Shown: positions 21,992-31,341 of the stretch, piece by piece | Position numbering within the stretch: position 1 is the stretch's first letter | Layout of the letters: every line of letters starts with the position of its first letter | Assembly (NCBI GenBank): GCA_031460175.1 | Contig: JAVKGW010000002.1 | Location: 248,001 to 312,000 of the forward strand | Length of the DNA: 64,000 nucleotides | Source: Armatimonadota bacterium | GTDB taxonomy: Bacteria; Sysuimicrobiota; Sysuimicrobiia; Sysuimicrobiales; Sysuimicrobiaceae | Direction of reading: 5' to 3' | Notes under the pieces: model-generated | Told to the model about the DNA's origin: nothing | Database searches by the model: none | The model's input: only the letters and a program-made list of their open reading frames with translations | Made by a program: the position numbers and the translations under genes

Positions 21992-22699
21992 CTATAGCTG
22001 GAGGAGGGCTTTCAGGAAGCGGGCCGCGGAGCGGCTCACCGGGATCTCCGTGCGATGGGGGTCGTCCAGACGGAGGAGCATGGTCCCGGAGAAAAAGGGG
22101 TGCAGCTCCACCACGTGGTCGAGGTTCACGAGGTAGCTGCGGTGGACCCGGAGGAAACGGGTGGGGGGGAGACGCCGGGCCACCTCCCGGAGGGTTGTGC
22201 GGGCCTCGTAGGTGCCCTCCCGGGTCACCACCCGGATCAGGTCGCCCTGGGCCTGCACGTAGAGGATCTGATCGGGATCCAGCAGCACCACCCGGTCCGC
22301 GGTGGGAAGGGCCAGGCGCGAGGGAGGCCCCGGAAGGGGTTCTGCCGCCAGTCGTTCCAGGGTCTTCCGGAGGCGGTCCGGATCCACGGGCTTGAGGAGG
22401 TAATCGAAGGCCGCGGCCTCGAAGGCCTCCAGGGCGTGCTCGTCGAAGGCGGAGACCAGCACCACCCGGGGGCGCTGCGGGAGGGCGTTGAGGGCGCGGA
22501 GGGCATCAAGCCCGCTCAGGCCAGGCATCCGGATGTCCAGGAACACCACCTCCGGCGGGGCGTCCCGGATCCGGTCCAGGAGGGCATAGGCGTTCTCCGC
22601 GGTTTCCACCTGGTCCTGGCCCAGCTCTCGGAGCAGCCGTTCCAGGTGTGCCCGGGCCGTGGGGTCGTCGTCCACGATCAGAATCCGGAACGGCCTCAT
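21992..22699 (-). CDS. LytTR family two-component response regulator
   Basis: 235-residue regulator. The receiver domain (1-120) has DDD near the N-terminus, phospho-acceptor Asp in VVFLDIRMPG, and the Lys of YLLKPVD. A LytTR DNA-binding domain follows (RLALPTADRVVLLDPDQILYVQ to the FLRVHRSYLVNLDHV signature). LytTR proteins bind direct repeats and often control envelope, competence or metabolite-uptake genes. Its ATG overlaps the stop of the histidine kinase gene, so they form one unit. The targets are unknown; the divergent sigma-factor promoter region at 23872-24016 is one candidate. Confidence 0.95.
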   Translation of the reverse strand: MRPFRILIVDDDPTARAHLERLLRELGQDQVETAENAYALLDRIRDAPPEVVFLDIRMPGLSGLDALRALNALPQRPRVVLVSAFDEHALEAFEAAAFDYLLKPVDPDRLRKTLERLAAEPLPGPPSRLALPTADRVVLLDPDQILYVQAQGDLIRVVTREGTYEARTTLREVARRLPPTRFLRVHRSYLVNLDHVVELHPFFSGTMLLRLDDPHRTEIPVSRSAARFLKALLQL

Positions 22700-23871
22700 G
22701 GACGGCGACCGGGGAACCCTCGGGGGATGCGGACCACCACGCGGGTTCCTTTGCCCTCCTGGCTCTCCACGCGGAGCCCGAACCCGGGCCCGTAGATGGT
22801 CTCCAGGCGGCGGTGCACGTTAAAGAGGCCCACTCCCAGCCCGGACCCGACTCCCCGCTGGGTGACGTGCTCCGCCAACCCCTCCGGAATCCCCACCCCG
22901 TCGTCCTCCACGGTGAAGACCGCGACTCCGTCCTCCTCCCACCCTCGCACCCGGACCGTGCCGGGTCCTGGCTTAGGCTCCACCCCGTGCACCACCGCGT
23001 TCTCCACCAGAGGCTGAAGGGTCAGCACGGGGACCAGGAGGTTCCACAGGGAACGGGGGATCTCCACCTCCACCCGCAGCCGTTCCCCCAGCCGCATCCG
23101 CTCGAAATTCAGGTAGTGCTCCACGTACCAGAGCTCCTCCTCCACGGTGCAGAACTCCCCGTGCGCCCGGAGGGCGTGCCGCAGGAACTCCGCGAAGTCC
23201 AGCACGAGCCGCCTCGCCCGCTCGGGATCGTGTCCGCAGGTGGCGGCCACCGCATGCAGGGTGTTGAAGATGAAGTGGGGGGAGATCTCCATCCGCAGCG
23301 CCCGCAGCTCCTCCCGTTCCAGCCGCCGGACCTCCGCTTCCAGAAGGCTCAGCTCCAGCTGGGCACCCAACAGCTCCCCCAACAGGACCGCACCCTCCAC
23401 CGCCTCTGGCCGGAAGGGCCGGCCGTCGGTCCGGTACAACTTGAGGGCCGCGGGCACCATCCCCTTCACCCGCATGGGGACCACGATGGCCGCGGTCAGG
23501 GGGCAGGTGGGATCCGGGCAACCGATGGCGATCCGCTCCCGGGCGACCGCGGGCTGTCCCGTGGACAGCACGCGCTTGGTGAACTCCGTGGTCACGGGCT
23601 CTCCCGGCCGGTGGTGGTCGCTCCCCGCACCCACGAAGGCCAGGACCTTCGCGCGGCCCACCAGGGAAACCGCGTCCACCTCGAAAGCTTCCCGGACCAG
23701 GGTAGCGACCCGGTGGGCCGCCACCTGCGTGAGGCCCGAGTGGAACTCCTCCCGGGACGCCCGGGCGACGGACCGGAGGCGGCGGATCATCACCCGCAGC
23801 CACACCCGGCTGCTGAGGGCGTCAAGGTTCCTGTGAATGCGCGCGGTGGAAGGCATCTTCACCATCAGCAT
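22696..23871 (-). CDS. LytS-type sensor histidine kinase with GAF domain, soluble
   Basis: About 391 residues. A GAF-like sensor region (about 40-155) containing CPDPTCPLTAAIVVPM is followed by a short coiled coil and the LytS-type phospho-acceptor segment EISPHFIFNTLHAVAA (His near 196). The HATPase domain has QPLVENAVVHG, DDGVGIPEG and GVGLFNVHRRLE. There is no membrane helix, unlike classical LytS, so the input is probably cytoplasmic; the Cys pair in the GAF region could bind a metal or sense redox. The start is uncertain: ATG codons at 23871, 23865 and 23856 all lack a strong ribosome site. Confidence 0.88.
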   Translation of the reverse strand: MLMVKMPSTARIHRNLDALSSRVWLRVMIRRLRSVARASREEFHSGLTQVAAHRVATLVREAFEVDAVSLVGRAKVLAFVGAGSDHHRPGEPVTTEFTKRVLSTGQPAVARERIAIGCPDPTCPLTAAIVVPMRVKGMVPAALKLYRTDGRPFRPEAVEGAVLLGELLGAQLELSLLEAEVRRLEREELRALRMEISPHFIFNTLHAVAATCGHDPERARRLVLDFAEFLRHALRAHGEFCTVEEELWYVEHYLNFERMRLGERLRVEVEIPRSLWNLLVPVLTLQPLVENAVVHGVEPKPGPGTVRVRGWEEDGVAVFTVEDDGVGIPEGLAEHVTQRGVGSGLGVGLFNVHRRLETIYGPGFGLRVESQEGKGTRVVVRIPRGFPGRRP

Positions 23872-23906
23872 ACCGCGGGGGGAAGGCGGACCGGAACGCC
23901 CCGCCG

Positions 23907-23975
23907 ATTCATGGGAATTCATAAACGGCGGAGAAGGGGGAAGGAGGGAAGGGATCGAATCTTTTCCCCGGGGAA
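23907..23975. promoter_or_regulatory. candidate operator region between kinase and sigma-factor genes
   Basis: The 145-bp divergent gap holds two ATTCAT copies exactly 10 bp apart (23907-23912 and 23917-23922) and a perfect 12-bp palindrome TTCCCCGGGGAA (23964-23975). One-turn direct repeats are the style recognised by LytTR regulators, but the bases do not match a published LytTR consensus closely. No clear -35/-10 pair is visible. Function is a guess from position. Confidence 0.3.
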
Positions 23976-24016
23976 GGGGATCGAGCCCCGCGGAAAAATC
24001 GGCTTCGGAAAACGGG

Positions 24017-24853
24017 ATGCGCTCGGGAACGCAGCGCCCGGATCCGTGGATCCGAGTGTACCTAAACCGGGTTTCGCGGAGCCCGCGCCTGACGCGGGAA
24101 GAGGAGGAGCGCCTCGGCCAGCGGATCCAAAGCGGGGACAAGGATGCCCTGCGGGTCCTCGTGGAAGCGCATCTCTACCTCGTGGTCTGCCTGGCCCGAC
24201 GGTTCGCCCGCCTCGGGGGATCCCTGCCGGACCTGATTCAGGAGGGCAACTTGGCCTTGGTAGAGGCCGCGGCCCGGTTCGACGGGCGGAGGGGTCAACG
24301 CTTCAGCACCTACGCCTCGTGGTGGGTCCGCCACGCCCTCCAGCGAGCCCTGGCGGAGCAGAACCGGGTCCTCCACCTCCCCACCTACCGCCGGCGGGAG
24401 CTGGCCAGCCTCCGGAAGGAGCAGCGGTCTCTGGCACAGCGCCTGGGGCGGGAGCCCACACCCCAGGAGATCGCCCGCGACCTGGGATGGCCCTTGGACC
24501 GGGTCCTTCAGGACCTGTCCCTCCTGGAGGCCCCCGTGTCCCTGGAGGCCCTGGTCCCCGACGACGACTTTGAGAAGCTCGTCCCGGCCCTGGAAGTCCC
24601 CGACCCGGACGAGGCACTGGCCCCCCGCCTGCGGCGGGAGGTCCTCCAGCGGCTGCTGGAGCGACTCCCCGAGCGCGAGCGCGCGGTCCTTCGGCTGCGC
24701 TACGGGCTCGACGGCGAACCCCCCCGGACCATGCGGGAGGTGGCCCGGAGGCTCGGGCTCACCGCGGAAGGGGTCCGGCAGGTGGAGCTGAGAGCCCTGG
24801 CCAAACTGCGCCGACCCGCCTGGCTGGCGCGCCTGCGGGATCTCGCCGGCTAA
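24017..24853 (+). CDS. RNA polymerase sigma factor, SigA/RpoD-like group 2
   Basis: 278 residues from the ATG at 24017. It contains region 1.2 ([18 protein letters not shown]), region 2 with [20 protein letters not shown] and the -10-reading [19 protein letters not shown], region 3, and region 4 with the helix-turn-helix ending [15 protein letters not shown]. The long N-terminal region of a primary sigma factor is absent, so this is a non-essential group 2 factor. The open frame extends upstream to 23837, but that part is low-complexity and overlaps the divergent kinase gene; the start is therefore not certain. The helices match RpoD closely, so promoters similar to housekeeping ones are expected. 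Confidence 0.9.
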   Translation: MRSGTQRPDPWIRVYLNRVSRSPRLTREEEERLGQRIQSGDKDALRVLVEAHLYLVVCLARRFARLGGSLPDLIQEGNLALVEAAARFDGRRGQRFSTYASWWVRHALQRALAEQNRVLHLPTYRRRELASLRKEQRSLAQRLGREPTPQEIARDLGWPLDRVLQDLSLLEAPVSLEALVPDDDFEKLVPALEVPDPDEALAPRLRREVLQRLLERLPERERAVLRLRYGLDGEPPRTMREVARRLGLTAEGVRQVELRALAKLRRPAWLARLRDLAG

Positions 24854-24885
24854 TTGCTCCCAAGGAGACCTGGACCGGGAAAGGG

Positions 24886-24891
24886 TATACT
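24886..24891 (+). promoter_or_regulatory. candidate -10 element before pckG
   Basis: TATACT lies 19 bp before the pckG start and matches the -10 consensus at five of six bases. No convincing -35 lies 16-18 bp upstream, so an activator or an alternative sigma factor may be needed, or pckG may be co-transcribed with the sigma-factor gene 56 bp upstream. Confidence 0.35.
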
Positions 24892-24909
24892 CCCGGAGAG
24901 GAGCGACCC

Positions 24910-26745
24910 ATGGTGCATGAGTTCACCCGGAATCGGGCTCTCGTGCGGTGGGTGGAGGAGGTGGCGGAGCTCACCCGGCCGGACCGCATCCACTGGTGCG
25001 ACGGGTCCCGGCAGGAGTACGAGCGGCTGTGTCAGGTGCTGGTCCGAAAGGGAACATTCGTCCCCCTAAACCCGAAGAAGCGGCCCGGATGCTACGCGGC
25101 ATTCTCCGACCCCTCGGACACTGCCCGGGTGGAGGAGCGCACCTTCGTGTGCACCCGGCGCCGGGAGGACGCGGGCCCCACCAATCCTTGGGTGGATCCC
25201 CAGGAGATGAAACGAACCCTGGAGCAACTCCTGCGGGGATGCATGCGGGGCCGTACCCTCTACGTGATCCCCTTCAGCATGGGGCCCCTGGGCTCGCCCT
25301 ATGCCCGGTTCGGGGTGCAGATCACGGACTCCGAGTATGTGGTGGTGAACATGCGCATCATGACCCGCATGGGACGCCACGCGCTGGAGGCCCTGGGAAC
25401 GGGGGAGTTCGTCCGGTGTCTGCACTCCGTGGGCTTCCCCCTCCGCCCCGGGGAGCAGGACGTCCCCTGGCCCTGCAACACCACCAAGTACATCGTGCAC
25501 TTCCCGGAGGAACGCCTCATCGTCTCCTTCGGCAGCGGCTACGGCGGGAACGCGCTTCTGGGCAAGAAGTCCTTCGCCCTCCGCCTCGCCAGCTGGATCG
25601 CCCGGGAGGAAGGGTGGCTGGCGGAGCACATGCTGATCCTGGGGGTTCGCTCCCCGGACGGGGAGAAGACGTACCTGGGAGCCGCGTTCCCCAGCGCCAG
25701 CGGCAAAACGAACTTCGCCATGCTGGTGCCGCCCGAGAGCTTCCGCCGCCGGGGCTGGACGGTGACCACCGTGGGGGACGACATCGCCTGGATCTTCCCC
25801 GCGGGCGACGGAGACCTCCGCGCCATCAATCCGGAGGCCGGGTTCTTCGGGGTTGCGCCCGGGACCAATTGGGAGACCAACCCCAACGCCATGGCCACCG
25901 TGGAGCGCGACACCATCTTCACCAACGTGGCCCTCACCCCGGACGGGGACGTATGGTGGGAGGGACTCACGGAGGTCCCGCCTCCGGGGCTGGTGGACTG
26001 GCGGCGGCAGCCGTACGATCCGGAGCGCGGACAACCCGCGGCCCACCCCAACGCCCGGTTCACCGCCCCCGCCCACCAGTGCCCCTCCATGGACCCCGCG
26101 TGGGAGGATCCTCGGGGGGTACCGGTGAGCGGGTTCATCTTCGGCGCCCGGCGTGGCGATACGGTCCCGCTCGTGTATCAGGCGGTGAACTGGTACTTCG
26201 GCGTGTACCTGGCAGCGACCATGGGCGCGGAGACCACCGCGGCGGCCGCGGGGGAGGTGGGACGGGTGCGTCGGGATCCTTTTGCCATGCTTCCCTTCTG
26301 CGGCTACCATATGGGGGATTACTTCCAGCACTGGCTCCAGTTCGGCCGGGAGCTCCCGAACCCGCCCCGCATCTTCTTCGTGAACTGGTTCCGGAAAGGT
26401 CCCGACGGAACGTACCTCTGGCCGGGCTACGGGGAGAACATGCGGGTCCTGCGGTGGATCGTGGAACGGGTACGGGGCCGCGCATACGCGGTGGAGAGCC
26501 CCATCGGCTGGATGCCCCGCTACGAGGATCTGGACTGGGAAGGGCTGGAGTTCAGCCGGGAGCGGTTCGGGCAGGTCATGCGGGTGGATCGAGCCGAGTG
26601 GATGCAGGAGATCCAGGCGCACGAGGAGCTCTTCACCCTCCTCTACGACCGTCTCCCCAAGGAGTTCCTTTTCCTGCGGGAGCTTCTGCGCAGCAGCCTG
26701 TGGCGTTCCCCGGAACGGTGGAGCTCCGTGGCGGAGCCGGAGTAA
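24910..26745 (+). CDS. pckG: phosphoenolpyruvate carboxykinase (GTP)
   Basis: Converts oxaloacetate plus GTP to PEP and CO2, the entry to gluconeogenesis. The 611-residue length is typical of the GTP class. Visible are [32 protein letters not shown], the P-loop [12 protein letters not shown] (262-271 region), and [18 protein letters not shown]. The P-loop normally carries a reactive Cys (SACGKTN); here it is Ser264. Metal-binding Lys and His positions appear intact. The gene precedes a ZIP transporter, which could supply the Mn2+ the enzyme uses, though this is inference. Confidence 0.96.
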   Translation: MVHEFTRNRALVRWVEEVAELTRPDRIHWCDGSRQEYERLCQVLVRKGTFVPLNPKKRPGCYAAFSDPSDTARVEERTFVCTRRREDAGPTNPWVDPQEMKRTLEQLLRGCMRGRTLYVIPFSMGPLGSPYARFGVQITDSEYVVVNMRIMTRMGRHALEALGTGEFVRCLHSVGFPLRPGEQDVPWPCNTTKYIVHFPEERLIVSFGSGYGGNALLGKKSFALRLASWIAREEGWLAEHMLILGVRSPDGEKTYLGAAFPSASGKTNFAMLVPPESFRRRGWTVTTVGDDIAWIFPAGDGDLRAINPEAGFFGVAPGTNWETNPNAMATVERDTIFTNVALTPDGDVWWEGLTEVPPPGLVDWRRQPYDPERGQPAAHPNARFTAPAHQCPSMDPAWEDPRGVPVSGFIFGARRGDTVPLVYQAVNWYFGVYLAATMGAETTAAAAGEVGRVRRDPFAMLPFCGYHMGDYFQHWLQFGRELPNPPRIFFVNWFRKGPDGTYLWPGYGENMRVLRWIVERVRGRAYAVESPIGWMPRYEDLDWEGLEFSRERFGQVMRVDRAEWMQEIQAHEELFTLLYDRLPKEFLFLRELLRSSLWRSPERWSSVAEPE

Positions 26746-26849
26746 CCCTTGGCCCGCCGAACGCGGGTCGGACGGGTCCCCTTACCGCCTTTACTCAGAA
26801 TCGACGAATCCGCCCCCGGGCACCTATCCTGGTGCGGGAGCGCAGGAGC

Positions 26850-27593
26850 ATGTTCCACGGCGGCCTGGAATCCGTCTTCCTGTATGCCCTGGGGACCGCG
26901 GCGTGCACGGGGCTTGGGGCCTTCCCCTTCCTGTTCTACCGGAACGCCACGCGCATCTGGCTGGGGGCCAGCAACGCGGCGGCCGCGGGACTCATGCTGG
27001 CCGCCAGCTTCGGGCTCCTGCAGGAGGGGCTGCGTTTCCATCCGGGACGCGTGCTGCTGGGAGCGGTGACGGGCATCGGCTTCATCGCCTGGACCTCGAA
27101 CCTCCTGCGGGGGCAAGAGGACCTGCGCCTGGGGAAGCTGTCCGGGATGGATGCCCGCAAGGCGCTCCTCGTGGTGGGGGTGATGACCCTGCACTCCTTC
27201 ACGGAAGGCATCGGGATCGGCGTCTCCTTCAGCGGAGGGAGGGAACTCGGTCTGTTCATCGCCCTCGCCATCGCCGTGCACAACATCCCTGAAGGCCTTG
27301 CCATCAGCCTGGTGCTGGTGCCCCGGGGGATCCCCGTCTGGCAGGCCGTGTGGTGGAGCATCTTCAGCAGCCTGCCCCAGCCCCTCCTGGCCCCTCCTGC
27401 CTACCTCTTCGTGGAGGCCTTCCGGGCACACCTGCCCACGGGGCTCGGGTTTGCCGCCGGGGCCATGATCTGGATGGTGTTCTCCGAGATCCTGCCGGAT
27501 GCCCTCCTGGATGCCCCGCAGGGGCTCGTGGCCACCACCGTGACCCTCGCTTCCCTGGCCATGGTGGCCTTCCAGGCCCTCCTGAGGGCCTGA
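26850..27593 (+). CDS. ZIP family metal transporter
   Basis: 247-residue membrane protein with about eight helices. The two metal-binding helices are recognisable: HSFTEGIGIGVSFS and HNIPEGLAISLVL, the H(N/S)xxEG motifs of ZIP helices IV and V that carry zinc, manganese or iron inward. A late helix has GAMIWMVFSEILPDAL. ATG at 26850 with AGGAGC upstream, 104 bp after pckG. The His-rich loop of many ZIPs is absent. Substrate cannot be decided. Confidence 0.9.
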   Translation: MFHGGLESVFLYALGTAACTGLGAFPFLFYRNATRIWLGASNAAAAGLMLAASFGLLQEGLRFHPGRVLLGAVTGIGFIAWTSNLLRGQEDLRLGKLSGMDARKALLVVGVMTLHSFTEGIGIGVSFSGGRELGLFIALAIAVHNIPEGLAISLVLVPRGIPVWQAVWWSIFSSLPQPLLAPPAYLFVEAFRAHLPTGLGFAAGAMIWMVFSEILPDALLDAPQGLVATTVTLASLAMVAFQALLRA

Positions 27594-27602
27594 GGATCCA
27601 CC

Positions 27603-30251
27603 CTACACGTCCCGGACCCGGTCTCCCAGGGCCGCCTGGGCGGCGGCGAGCCGGGCCACGGGCACCCGGTAGGGGGAGCAGGAGACGTAGTCCAGCCCCA
27701 CCGCAAAGCAGAACTTCACGCTGCTGGGTTCTCCGCCGTGCTCCCCGCAGATCCCCACCACGAGGTCCGGCCGGGTCAGGCGGCCCCGTTCGGTCCCCAT
27801 CCGCAGCAGCTGTCCCACCCCCTCCCGGTCCAGGACCTGGAAGGGGTCTTCGGAGAGGATCTTCTGGTCGAGATAGCGGGGCAAAAACCGGCCCGCATCG
27901 TCCCGGCTCATGCCGAAGGTGAACTGGGTGAGATCGTTCGTCCCGAAGCTGAAGAACTGCGCCACCTCCGCGATCCGATCCGCGATCAGGGCCGCCCGGG
28001 GGACCTCAATCATGGTCCCCACCCGGTAGGGGATCCGCTGACCCGTACGGGCCATCACCTCCTGGGCAACCCGGTGGACGACGTCTGCCTGGGCACGCAG
28101 CTCGTTGAGATCCGAGACGAGAGGGATCATCACCTCCGGCTCCACGTGCACCCCCTCCGCTTGGCAGGCGGCCGCGGCCTCGAAGATGGCCCGGGCCTGC
28201 ATCTCCGTGATCTCCGGATAGAGGATCCCCAGCCGGCACCCCCGCAGGCCCATCATGGGGTTGAACTCCCGTAGCGCCGCGACCTTCTGCCGGATCGCCT
28301 CCACGGATACCCCGATGCGCTCCGCGGTCTCCCGGATGGCCTCCTCCTCCTGGGGCAGGAACTCGTGGAGGGGCGGGTCCAGGGTGCGGATCACCACCGG
28401 GTATCCGTCCATGGCCCGGAAGATCTCCACGAAGTCCTGTCGCTGGAGGGGCTCGATCTTCGCCAGGGCCGCCGCGCGCTCCTCCGGGGTGGTCGCCATG
28501 ATCATCTCCCGCATGGCGTAGATGCGGTCTCCGGTGAAGAACATGTGCTCCGTACGGCACAGCCCGATCCCCTCCGCCCCGAACTGCCGGGCCCGGCGGG
28601 CGTCCTCGGGGGTGTCCGCATTGGCCCGGACCCTCATGGTCCGGAACTCGTCCACCCACTGCATGAAGGTGAGGAACTCCTCCGTGGGGGTCGGCTCCCG
28701 GGTGGGGAGCTCCCCCAGGAACACCTCGCCCGTCCCTCCGTCCACGGTGATCCACTCCCCGGCCCGGACCACCCTCCCGTTGACTCGCATCTCACGGGCT
28801 TCCGGATCGATCACCAGGGCTTCCGCGCCCACCACGCAGGGTTTCCCCATGCCCCGGGCCACCACCGCCGCGTGGGAGGTCATCCCCCCCCGGGCGGTGA
28901 GCACAGCGCGCGCTGCCACCATGCCGTGGAAGTCCTCCGGGGAGGTCTCCGTGCGTACCAGGATCACCCGCTCTCCCCGGGCGGCCCGCTGCTCCGCCTC
29001 ATCCGGATGGAAGACCACCTGGCCGCTCGCGGCGCCCGGGGAGGCGGGAAGCCCCCGGGCGAGGAAGCGGCCGTCCCGGTGGGCCCCTTGACGGGCGGCC
29101 TCGTCCACGGTAGGGTGCAGGAGCTGCGCGAGCTGCTCCGGATCCACCCGCAGGATCGCGGTGCGCCGATCAATGAGCCCTTCCCGGACCATGTCCACCG
29201 CGATGCGCACCGCGGCCGTCCCCGTGCGCTTGCCAGAGCGGGTCTGCAGCATCCACAGCTGCCCGTTCTCGATGGTGAACTCCACGTCCTGCATGTCCTT
29301 GTAGTGCCGCTCCAGGAGTTCCGCCACCCGCACGAACTCCCGGTACACCTCCGGCATCTCCTCCGCCAGCTGGGCGATGGGTTTCGGGGTACGGATGCCC
29401 GCCACCACGTCCTCCCCCTGGGCCTGGGGAAGGTACTCCCCGTAAAGCTGCCGCTCTCCCGTCACGGGGTTGCGGGTGAAGGCCACTCCCGTGGCGGATC
29501 GCGGGCCCAGGTTGCCGAACACCATGGTCTGGACGTTCACCGCGGTGCCCAGGGTGTCCGGGATTCGGTGCACCCGTCGGTAATCCACGGCGCGCTTGCC
29601 CATCCAGGAGTCGAACACCGCGGCGATGGCGAGCCGCAGCTGCTCGTAGGGATCCTGGGGAACCTCCCTGCCCGTGTGCTTCCGGATAATGTCCTTGAAC
29701 CGTTCGCAGATCTCCTGCAGCTCCTCCGCGGTGAGGTCCGTGTCCGAACGCGGCTCGGTCCCCCGGTGCTTGTACTCCTCCAGCACCTGCTCGAAGAGCT
29801 CGCCGGGGACGTCCAGGACGATGCGGCCGAACATCTGCAGGAAGCGCCGGTACGCGTCGTAGGCGAAGCGGGGATCCCCGGAGATCCGGCCAAGACCCTC
29901 CGCCACCCGGTCGTTCATGCCGAGGTTCAGGACCGTATCCATCATGCCGGGCATGCTGAACTTTGCGCCGGAGCGCACGGAGACCAGAAGCGGCCGGCCG
30001 GGGTCCCCGAAGCGTTTGCCCGTGCGGGTCTCCACCTCCCGCAGGGCCTCCAGCACCTGTTCCCACAGCCCTTCCGGCAATCGACGGCCCGCCTCGTAGT
30101 ACGCGTTGCAGGCCTCGGTGGTGATCACGAACCCCGGGGGAACCGGAATTCCTGCCCGGGTCATCTCCGCGAGTCCTGCACCCTTTCCGCCCAGCAGATC
30201 CCGGAGGGCCTCACCGCCTTCCTCGAACCGGTAAACCCACTTCCTGTCCAT
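27603..30251 (-). CDS. ppdK: pyruvate, phosphate dikinase
   Basis: Interconverts pyruvate, ATP and phosphate with PEP, AMP and pyrophosphate. The 882-residue protein has an N-terminal ATP-grasp domain (GGKGAGLAEMTRAGIPVPPGF begins it), the phosphohistidine domain GGMTSHAAVVARGMGKPCVVG with catalytic His, and a C-terminal TIM barrel with GLCRTEHMFF and GTNDLTQ. The start MDRKWVYRF at 30251 is the only one consistent with the family; upstream in-frame sequence is unrelated. The gene is convergent with the ZIP gene (9 bp apart). With pckG and aceA it gives a route from pyruvate or C2 units to PEP, and it can also run glycolytically with PPi. Confidence 0.97.
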   Translation of the reverse strand: MDRKWVYRFEEGGEALRDLLGGKGAGLAEMTRAGIPVPPGFVITTEACNAYYEAGRRLPEGLWEQVLEALREVETRTGKRFGDPGRPLLVSVRSGAKFSMPGMMDTVLNLGMNDRVAEGLGRISGDPRFAYDAYRRFLQMFGRIVLDVPGELFEQVLEEYKHRGTEPRSDTDLTAEELQEICERFKDIIRKHTGREVPQDPYEQLRLAIAAVFDSWMGKRAVDYRRVHRIPDTLGTAVNVQTMVFGNLGPRSATGVAFTRNPVTGERQLYGEYLPQAQGEDVVAGIRTPKPIAQLAEEMPEVYREFVRVAELLERHYKDMQDVEFTIENGQLWMLQTRSGKRTGTAAVRIAVDMVREGLIDRRTAILRVDPEQLAQLLHPTVDEAARQGAHRDGRFLARGLPASPGAASGQVVFHPDEAEQRAARGERVILVRTETSPEDFHGMVAARAVLTARGGMTSHAAVVARGMGKPCVVGAEALVIDPEAREMRVNGRVVRAGEWITVDGGTGEVFLGELPTREPTPTEEFLTFMQWVDEFRTMRVRANADTPEDARRARQFGAEGIGLCRTEHMFFTGDRIYAMREMIMATTPEERAAALAKIEPLQRQDFVEIFRAMDGYPVVIRTLDPPLHEFLPQEEEAIRETAERIGVSVEAIRQKVAALREFNPMMGLRGCRLGILYPEITEMQARAIFEAAAACQAEGVHVEPEVMIPLVSDLNELRAQADVVHRVAQEVMARTGQRIPYRVGTMIEVPRAALIADRIAEVAQFFSFGTNDLTQFTFGMSRDDAGRFLPRYLDQKILSEDPFQVLDREGVGQLLRMGTERGRLTRPDLVVGICGEHGGEPSSVKFCFAVGLDYVSCSPYRVPVARLAAAQAALGDRVRDV

Positions 30252-30339
30252 TCCGCACCCCCACGCATTCGTTCCCTGCCTAAAGCCTACACAGCTCCCA
30301 GGGAGTTGCGCATCCCGCGGCGAATGAAAATCTGAGGCC

Positions 30340-31341
30340 ATGCCCACCCTGGCCCTCGTGGGAGACGTGATGCTGGGCCGCGGCGTCAACGCGGTCATCC
30401 CGCGACGTCCCCCCGAGTGGTTCTGGGGGGATGTGCTGCCCGTGCTGCGGGCCGCGGACGCGGTGTTCGCCAACCTGGAGTGCGCCATCACCACGCACCG
30501 TCGCCCGTGGGGGAAGACCCCCAAGGTCTTCTACTTCCGGGCGGACCCTGCGGCGGTGGAGGTCCTCCGGGCCGGGAACATCCGGTACGTGAGCCTTGCG
30601 AACAACCACGTGCTGGACTACGACATCCCGGGGTTGCTGGATACCCTCCGGTACCTGGACGAGGCCGGCATCGCGCACGCGGGCGCGGGTCGCAACCGGG
30701 AGGAGGCGGAGGCTCCCGCCCTAGTGGAGGTCGGCGGGATCCGGGTGGGGGTTGTCTCCGCCACGGACAACGAGCCGCCCTTTGCCGCGGGGCCGGAGCA
30801 GCCGGGCACCAACTACCTGGAGATCCGGGCGGACCCGGAGACCCTGGGTCGGGTGGAGGGATGGGTGGCCCGGGCCCGGAGGGAAGGGGCGCAGCTCGTG
30901 GTGCTCTCCCTGCACTGGGGGCCCAACATGGTCCTCGCGCCCCCTGCCCCCTTCCGGGCCTTCGCCCGGGCGGTGACCAGCCGGGGCGTGGACCTCCTGC
31001 ACGGGCACTCCGCCCACCTCTTTCAGGGGGTGGAACGGATCGGGGAACGCCTCGTGCTCTACGACACGGGGGACTTCCTGGACGACTACGCGGTGGACCC
31101 GGACCTGCGCAACGACTGGTCCTTCGTGTTCCTCGTGGACCTCGATCCGCATGCCCTCCCGCGCCGCCTGCGCCTGATCCCCGTCCGGCTGCGCTACGCC
31201 CGGGTACAGCTCGCCCGCGGGGAGGAGTTCGAGGCCATCTGTGAACGCATGCGGGCGCTGAGCGCGGCCTTCGGCACCCACCTCCGGCAGACCCCGGAGG
31301 GCCTGGAGCTCCGGCTGGAATCGGCAGGTCAGGTGGGGTAG
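30340..31341 (+). CDS. CapA family metallophosphatase-like protein
   Basis: 333-residue protein of the CapA/PgsA poly-gamma-glutamate synthesis family, a calcineurin-like phosphoesterase fold. Motifs in order: LVGDVMLGRGV at the N-terminus, VFANLECAIT, SLANNHVLDY, VVLSLHWG and HGHSAHLFQG, which hold the putative metal ligands. There is no signal peptide or membrane helix, unlike CapA proteins linked to capsule. No capB or capC is nearby, so capsule synthesis is not supported; such stand-alone copies are common and their substrates are unknown. It is divergent from ppdK (88 bp) and its 3' end overlaps the next convergent gene by 13 bp. Confidence 0.88.
   Translation: MPTLALVGDVMLGRGVNAVIPRRPPEWFWGDVLPVLRAADAVFANLECAITTHRRPWGKTPKVFYFRADPAAVEVLRAGNIRYVSLANNHVLDYDIPGLLDTLRYLDEAGIAHAGAGRNREEAEAPALVEVGGIRVGVVSATDNEPPFAAGPEQPGTNYLEIRADPETLGRVEGWVARARREGAQLVVLSLHWGPNMVLAPPAPFRAFARAVTSRGVDLLHGHSAHLFQGVERIGERLVLYDTGDFLDDYAVDPDLRNDWSFVFLVDLDPHALPRRLRLIPVRLRYARVQLARGEEFEAICERMRALSAAFGTHLRQTPEGLELRLESAGQVG

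Noticed and set aside
24948-26849. A long frame in a different phase of pckG, joined to the ZIP transporter
   Set aside because: The part within pckG is a shadow. The transporter begins at its own ATG (26850) with a ribosome site.
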